DNA from: Streptomyces cellulosae
GTDB taxonomy: Bacteria > Actinomycetota > Actinomycetes > Streptomycetales > Streptomycetaceae
Direction: 5' to 3'
DNA length: 64,000 nucleotides
NCBI RefSeq assembly: GCF_000721105.1
Contig: NZ_JOEV01000014.1
Location: 1-64,000, forward strand
Shown here: positions 60,794 through 64,000 of the stretch, in pieces
How positions within the stretch are numbered: the first letter of the stretch is position 1
Layout of the letters: the number at the start of each line of letters is the position of its first letter
Position numbers and translations under genes: made by a program
Notes under the pieces: model-generated
What the model was told of the DNA's origin: nothing
The model's database searches: none
What the model saw: only the letters and a program-made list of their open reading frames with translations

Positions 60794-62395
60794 TCACATC
60801 CGGAAGACGCCGAACTGGGGGTCACCCAGGGGCGCGTTGGCGCACGCGGTCAGGGCCAGGCCCAGCACCTGCCGGGTGTCGAGTGGGTCGATGACCCCGT
60901 CGTCCCAGAGCCGGGCCGTGGCGTAGTAGGCGTTGCCCTGACGTTCGTACTGGGCGCGGATCGGCGCCTTGAACGCCTCTTCCGCCTCCGCCGGCCAGTC
61001 CTCCCCCCGGGCCTGAGACTGGTCCCGCTTGACGGTCGCGAGGACGGAGGCGGCCTGCTCGCCGCCCATGACGGAGATCTTGGCGTTGGGCCACATCCAC
61101 AGGAAGCGGGGCGAGTACGCCCGCCCGCACATGGAGTAGTTCCCGGCGCCGTACGACCCGCCGACCACGACGGTCAGCTTGGGCACGCGCGTGCACGCCA
61201 CCGCGGTCACCATCTTGGCGCCGTGCTTGGCGATACCACCGGCCTCGTAGTCCTTGCCGACCATGAAGCCGGAGATGTTCTGCAGGAACACCAGCGGGAT
61301 CCCGCGCTGGTCGCACAGCTCGATGAAGTGGGCGCCCTTCTGGGCGGACTCGGAGAACAGGATCCCGTTGTTCGCGACGATCCCGACCGGGTGGCCCTGG
61401 ATGCGGGCGAAGCCGGTGACGAGGGTCTGCCCGAACTCGGCCTTGAACTCGGCGAACCGGGAACCGTCGACCACGCGCGCGATGATCTCGCGCACGTCGT
61501 ACGGGGTGCGGGAGTCGACGGGCACGGCGCCGTACAGGCCGTACGGGTCGAGCTTCGGCTCGACGGCGGGCCGGACCTCCCAGGGGAGGGGCCCGCGCGC
61601 GGGGAGTGTGGCGGCGATGTTCCGCACGATGCGCAGGGCGTGGGAGTCGTCCTCGGCGAGGTGGTCGGTGACGCCGGAGATCCGGGAGTGCACCTCGCCC
61701 CCGCCCAGCTCCTCCGCGGTGACGACCTCCCCGGTGGCGGCCTTCACGAGAGGCGGACCCCCGAGGAAGATCGTCCCCTGGTTCCGCACGATGACGGCCT
61801 CGTCGCTCATGGCCGGGACGTACGCCCCGCCGGCGGTGCACGACCCCAGGACAGCGGCGATCTGCGGGATCCCCGCGCCCGACATCCGGGCCTGGTTGTA
61901 GAAGATCCGCCCGAAGTGCTCACGGTCCGGGAAGACCTCGTCCTGCATGGGCAGGAAGGCGCCGCCGGAGTCGACGAGGTAGACGCAGGGCAGGCGGTTC
62001 TCCAGGGCCACCTCCTGCGCGCGCAGATGCTTCTTCACCGTCATCGGGTAGTACGTCCCGCCCTTGACGGTGGCGTCATTGGCGACGATCACGCACTCGC
62101 GTCCGCTGACCCGGCCGATCCCGGCGATGACCCCGGCCGCCGGGGCCTGTCCCTCGTACATCCCGTCGGCGGCGAGAGGCGCCAGCTCCAGGAAGGGCGA
62201 GCCGGGATCGAGGAGCGTGTCCACCCGGTCGCGCGGCAGTAGCTTCCCCCGCGCGGCGTGCCGGGCACGGGCCCTCTCACCCCCGCCGAGCCGGGCCGTC
62301 GCGAGCTTGCCGCGCAGCTCCTCGACGAGTGCGAGGTGGGCCGTCTCGTTGGCCCGCCAGGCCTCCGACGCGGGGTCCGCCGCGCTGGTCAGCAC
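60794..62395 (-). CDS. Acyl-CoA carboxylase carboxyltransferase subunit (methylcrotonyl-CoA type)
   Basis: A 533-residue carboxyltransferase of the AccD/MccB family. Typical features are [50 protein letters not shown] and [20 protein letters not shown], the last two forming oxyanion holes and the CoA pocket. GAYxP with FLPMQDE resembles 3-methylcrotonyl-CoA rather than propionyl-CoA enzymes. The GTG at 62393-62395 has AGGAGG five bases upstream and is preferred to the ATG at 62408-62410, whose SD would be too close. First gene of the operon, next to twin TetR-type operators. Confidence 0.92.
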   Translation of the reverse strand: MLTSAADPASEAWRANETAHLALVEELRGKLATARLGGGERARARHAARGKLLPRDRVDTLLDPGSPFLELAPLAADGMYEGQAPAAGVIAGIGRVSGRECVIVANDATVKGGTYYPMTVKKHLRAQEVALENRLPCVYLVDSGGAFLPMQDEVFPDREHFGRIFYNQARMSGAGIPQIAAVLGSCTAGGAYVPAMSDEAVIVRNQGTIFLGGPPLVKAATGEVVTAEELGGGEVHSRISGVTDHLAEDDSHALRIVRNIAATLPARGPLPWEVRPAVEPKLDPYGLYGAVPVDSRTPYDVREIIARVVDGSRFAEFKAEFGQTLVTGFARIQGHPVGIVANNGILFSESAQKGAHFIELCDQRGIPLVFLQNISGFMVGKDYEAGGIAKHGAKMVTAVACTRVPKLTVVVGGSYGAGNYSMCGRAYSPRFLWMWPNAKISVMGGEQAASVLATVKRDQSQARGEDWPAEAEEAFKAPIRAQYERQGNAYYATARLWDDGVIDPLDTRQVLGLALTACANAPLGDPQFGVFRM

Positions 62396-62429
62396 CGCTG
62401 CCTCCTGCATCCTCAGGTCCCCTCGTCGT

Positions 62430-62473
62430 GTTAATGAGCGTTAACCGTTTCCTTCAGGTTAACGACCGCTAAC
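62430..62473. promoter_or_regulatory. Twin 16-bp operators between the carboxylase operon and tetR
   Basis: GTTAATGAGCGTTAAC (62430-62445) and GTTAACGACCGCTAAC (62458-62473) share GTTAA(T/C)GA(G/C)CG(T/C)TAAC and lie 28 bp apart centre to centre. They are in the divergent gap and are the likely TetR binding sites. Confidence 0.8.
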
Positions 62474-62488
62474 CAGTCTGTCTAGAAT
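62459..62488 (+). promoter_or_regulatory. Predicted promoter of the leaderless tetR gene
   Basis: TTAACG (62459-62464) and TAGAAT (62483-62488) lie 18 bases apart. The -10 is seven bases before the ATG, so transcription would begin at or beside it. The -35 overlaps the second operator. Confidence 0.6.
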
Positions 62489-62495
62489 TACTTCC

Positions 62496-63086
62496 ATGGC
62501 CACCAGAACCGACGCCCCCACCCGCCGCGAGCAGATCCTCAAGGAGGCCGCGCGGCTCTTCGCCGAACGTGGCTTCCATGGCGTCGGTGTGGACGAGATA
62601 GGCGCCGCGGTCGGGATCAGCGGCCCCGGTCTCTACCGCCACTTCACGGGCAAGGACGCGATGCTCGCCGAGCTGCTGGTGGGAATCAGCGGCCAGCTGC
62701 TGACGGGCGCCAAGTGGCGCGTCCAGGAAGCCGACGGGGTGCCCGGCGAGCAGGTCCTCGACTCCCTCATCGAGGGCCACATCGACTTCGCCCTCGACGA
62801 CCGCCCGCTGATCACCCTGCACGATCGTGAGCTGGACCGCCTCCGGGACACGGACCGCAAACTGGTGCGGCAGCTGCAGCGGCAGTACGTCGAGCTGTGG
62901 GTCGGCGTCGTGCGCGAGGTGTACCCGGCGTTGTCGGAGCCGACGGCGCGCTCCGCCGTCCACTCGGTGTTCGGGCTGCTGAACTCCACCCCCCACCTGG
63001 GGAGGGCGGGTTCCCTGCCGGGGCGGGGGGCCACGGCGGAGCTGCTGCACCGGATGGCGCGGGGCGCGTTCGCGGCGGCGGAGTGA
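62496..63086 (+). CDS. TetR-family repressor of the carboxylase operon
   Basis: A 196-residue TetR regulator. The N-terminal helix-turn-helix reads RREQILKEAARLFAERGFHGVGVDEIGAAVGISGPGLYRHF. The C-terminal domain is typical for acyl-CoA sensing repressors of branched-chain catabolism. It is divergent from the carboxylase operon and the two shared operators suggest it represses both. No ribosome-binding site precedes the ATG; a -10 element seven bases upstream suggests a leaderless mRNA. The stop codon opens a short tandem array. Confidence 0.9.
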   Translation: MATRTDAPTRREQILKEAARLFAERGFHGVGVDEIGAAVGISGPGLYRHFTGKDAMLAELLVGISGQLLTGAKWRVQEADGVPGEQVLDSLIEGHIDFALDDRPLITLHDRELDRLRDTDRKLVRQLQRQYVELWVGVVREVYPALSEPTARSAVHSVFGLLNSTPHLGRAGSLPGRGATAELLHRMARGAFAAAE

Positions 63087-63150
63087 CAAGCCCTGCGGTA
63101 CAAGCCCTGGGGCGCAAGCCCTGCGGTACAAGCCCTGGGGCGCAAGCCTG
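63086..63150. repeat. Tandem repeat after the tetR stop
   Basis: ACAAGCCCTGCGGT and ACAAGCCCTGGGGCGC alternate to form a roughly 30-bp unit, present twice plus a partial third. The first base is the last base of the tetR stop codon. Confidence 0.88.
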
Positions 63151-63223
63151 CGCGCACATCGAGCGGCCGCACGTGATGAGCGTTACCTGGACGCGCCTCC
63201 CTACTCGCCGGTACCGTTGAGTG

Positions 63224-63238
63224 AGCAAGCGCTTAGCC
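63224..63238. promoter_or_regulatory. AAGCGCTT palindrome before the acyl-CoA dehydrogenase
   Basis: GAGCAAGCGCTTAGC centres on the 8-bp palindrome AAGCGCTT, 94 bp upstream of the gene start. It resembles TetR-type operators found before fatty-acid genes; the regulator is not identified. Confidence 0.4.
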
Positions 63239-63331
63239 GTGGGGCCGCAACCATCAATTGAGGAACCCCGACGGCGAGCAACCACGTACGCGAGAGCGGC
63301 GCCGGTCCAGGCGCAAGGAAGGGTGGCGGCG

Positions 63332-64000
63332 GTGCGCCGTACGGTGTTCAACGAGGATCACGAGGCGTTCCGGGAGACCCTCCGGGACTTCATCGAGGCC
63401 GAGGTCGTCCCCGTCTACGACGAGTGGTTCGCCGCCGGCCAGGCGCCGCGCGACTTCTACTACAAGCTCGCCGAACTCGGCGTCTTCGGCATCCGCGTCG
63501 ACGAGGAGTACGGCGGCGCCGGCATCGACTCGTACAAGTTCGAGGCCGTGATGTACGAGGAGACCGCCCGCGCCGGTGTCTCCTTCGGCGGCTCCGGCGT
63601 CCACGTGCTGCTCGGCCTGCCGTACATCAAGATGCTCGCCACCGACGAGCAGAAGAAGCGCTTCCTGCCGAAGTTCGTCTCCGGCGAGGAGATGTGGGCC
63701 CTCGCGATGACCGAGCCCGGCACCGGCTCCGACCTCGCGGGCATGAAGACCACCGCCAAGCTCTCCGAGGACGGCACCCACTACGTCCTCAACGGCTCCA
63801 AGACCTTCATCACGGGTGGCGTGCACGCCGACCGTGTCATCGTCTGCGCCCGCACCGCCGCGCCGACCGCGGAGGACCGCCGCCACGGCATCTCCCTGTT
63901 CGCCGTGGACACCAAGTCCGAGGGCTACTCCATAGGCCGCAAGCTGGACAAGCTCGGCCTGAAGGTCTCCGACACCGCCGAGCTGGCGTTCGTCGACGTG
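63332..64000 (+). CDS. Acyl-CoA dehydrogenase, N-terminal part
   Basis: The first 223 residues of a second acyl-CoA dehydrogenase, cut by the window edge. Motifs: RETLRDFIEAEVVPVYDEW at the start, ALAMTEPGTGSDLAGMKT and NGSKTFITGGVHADRVIVCART in the FAD/substrate region. The GTG at 63332 follows AAGGAAGG at eight bases. The sequence differs clearly from the operon's own dehydrogenase and resembles long-chain-type enzymes. It runs in the same direction as tetR but with a 245-bp gap and its own palindromic site, so it is probably independently controlled. Confidence 0.88.
   Translation, partial: MRRTVFNEDHEAFRETLRDFIEAEVVPVYDEWFAAGQAPRDFYYKLAELGVFGIRVDEEYGGAGIDSYKFEAVMYEETARAGVSFGGSGVHVLLGLPYIKMLATDEQKKRFLPKFVSGEEMWALAMTEPGTGSDLAGMKTTAKLSEDGTHYVLNGSKTFITGGVHADRVIVCARTAAPTAEDRRHGISLFAVDTKSEGYSIGRKLDKLGLKVSDTAELAFVDV

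Noticed and set aside
57592..60825. A single open frame of more than 1000 codons on the minus strand
   Set aside because: It joins the HMG-CoA lyase frame with the out-of-frame shadow of the carboxylase gene. Only the last 319 codons encode a recognisable protein; the rest is Arg/Gly/Pro-rich shadow.

Overview
The window is high-GC actinomycete DNA: G/C in third codon positions, many GTG and TTG starts, ATGA/GTGA start-stop overlaps. Gene content identifies it as Streptomyces: adpA with its in-frame TTA codon beside orn, the desABCD desferrioxamine operon, cebEFG-bglC with CebR boxes, and the PAS-GGDEF-EAL regulator of the CdgA type. Names rest on recognised protein sequences; no database was searched.

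Left part (1-8.4 kb): a truncated IclR-like regulator at the edge, then an ABC importer of the EhuABCD type (ATPase, two permeases, lipoprotein) next to a DUF3830 protein, an amidase, a D-2-hydroxyacid dehydrogenase and two maleate-isomerase-like enzymes. Together they read as an uptake and breakdown route for an unknown amide or small acid. No ectoine hydrolase gene is present, so the importer name should not be taken as its substrate.

8.4-25 kb: a membrane-anchored protein, a luciferase-like flavoenzyme, the c-di-GMP enzyme CdgA, a secreted M6-like metalloprotease, tRNA-Lys(CTT), a small primase/polymerase-like protein, and a three-gene overlapping operon (15166-19582) encoding a Cas4/Dna2-type Fe-S nuclease, an unknown protein and a UPF1/Dna2-type helicase. 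This looks like Dna2 split into three polypeptides and is the best candidate for an undescribed system. PAP2 and histidine-phosphatase genes, a frameshifted HTH regulator and a spermidine-synthase-like gene follow.

25-34 kb: cello-oligosaccharide uptake and hydrolysis. CebE, CebF and CebG import, two GH1 beta-glucosidases cleave, and CebR represses through three visible 14-bp operators. 34-46 kb: membrane protein, kinase-like protein, acetyltransferase, tRNA-His(GTG), orn, adpA, a universal stress protein, an acetate-transporter gene broken by an insertion-sequence scar, glmS, a Tat-exported phosphatase, a DUF4429/SHOCT protein, and a GH20 hexosaminidase with a DasR-like site.

47-54 kb: desferrioxamine synthesis (desABCD) and reuse (desE, desF), each unit led by an iron box. 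54-64 kb: a GT2 glycosyltransferase, then a leucine/isovalerate catabolism operon (acyl-CoA dehydrogenase, HMG-CoA lyase, biotin carboxylase and carboxyltransferase) facing a leaderless TetR gene with twin operators, and the start of another acyl-CoA dehydrogenase running off the right edge.

A trait running through the window is tandem-repeat arrays that begin at or across the stop codon of a gene, so that the gene's own 3' end is the first repeat copy. Six intergenic examples and two in-frame ones are listed.
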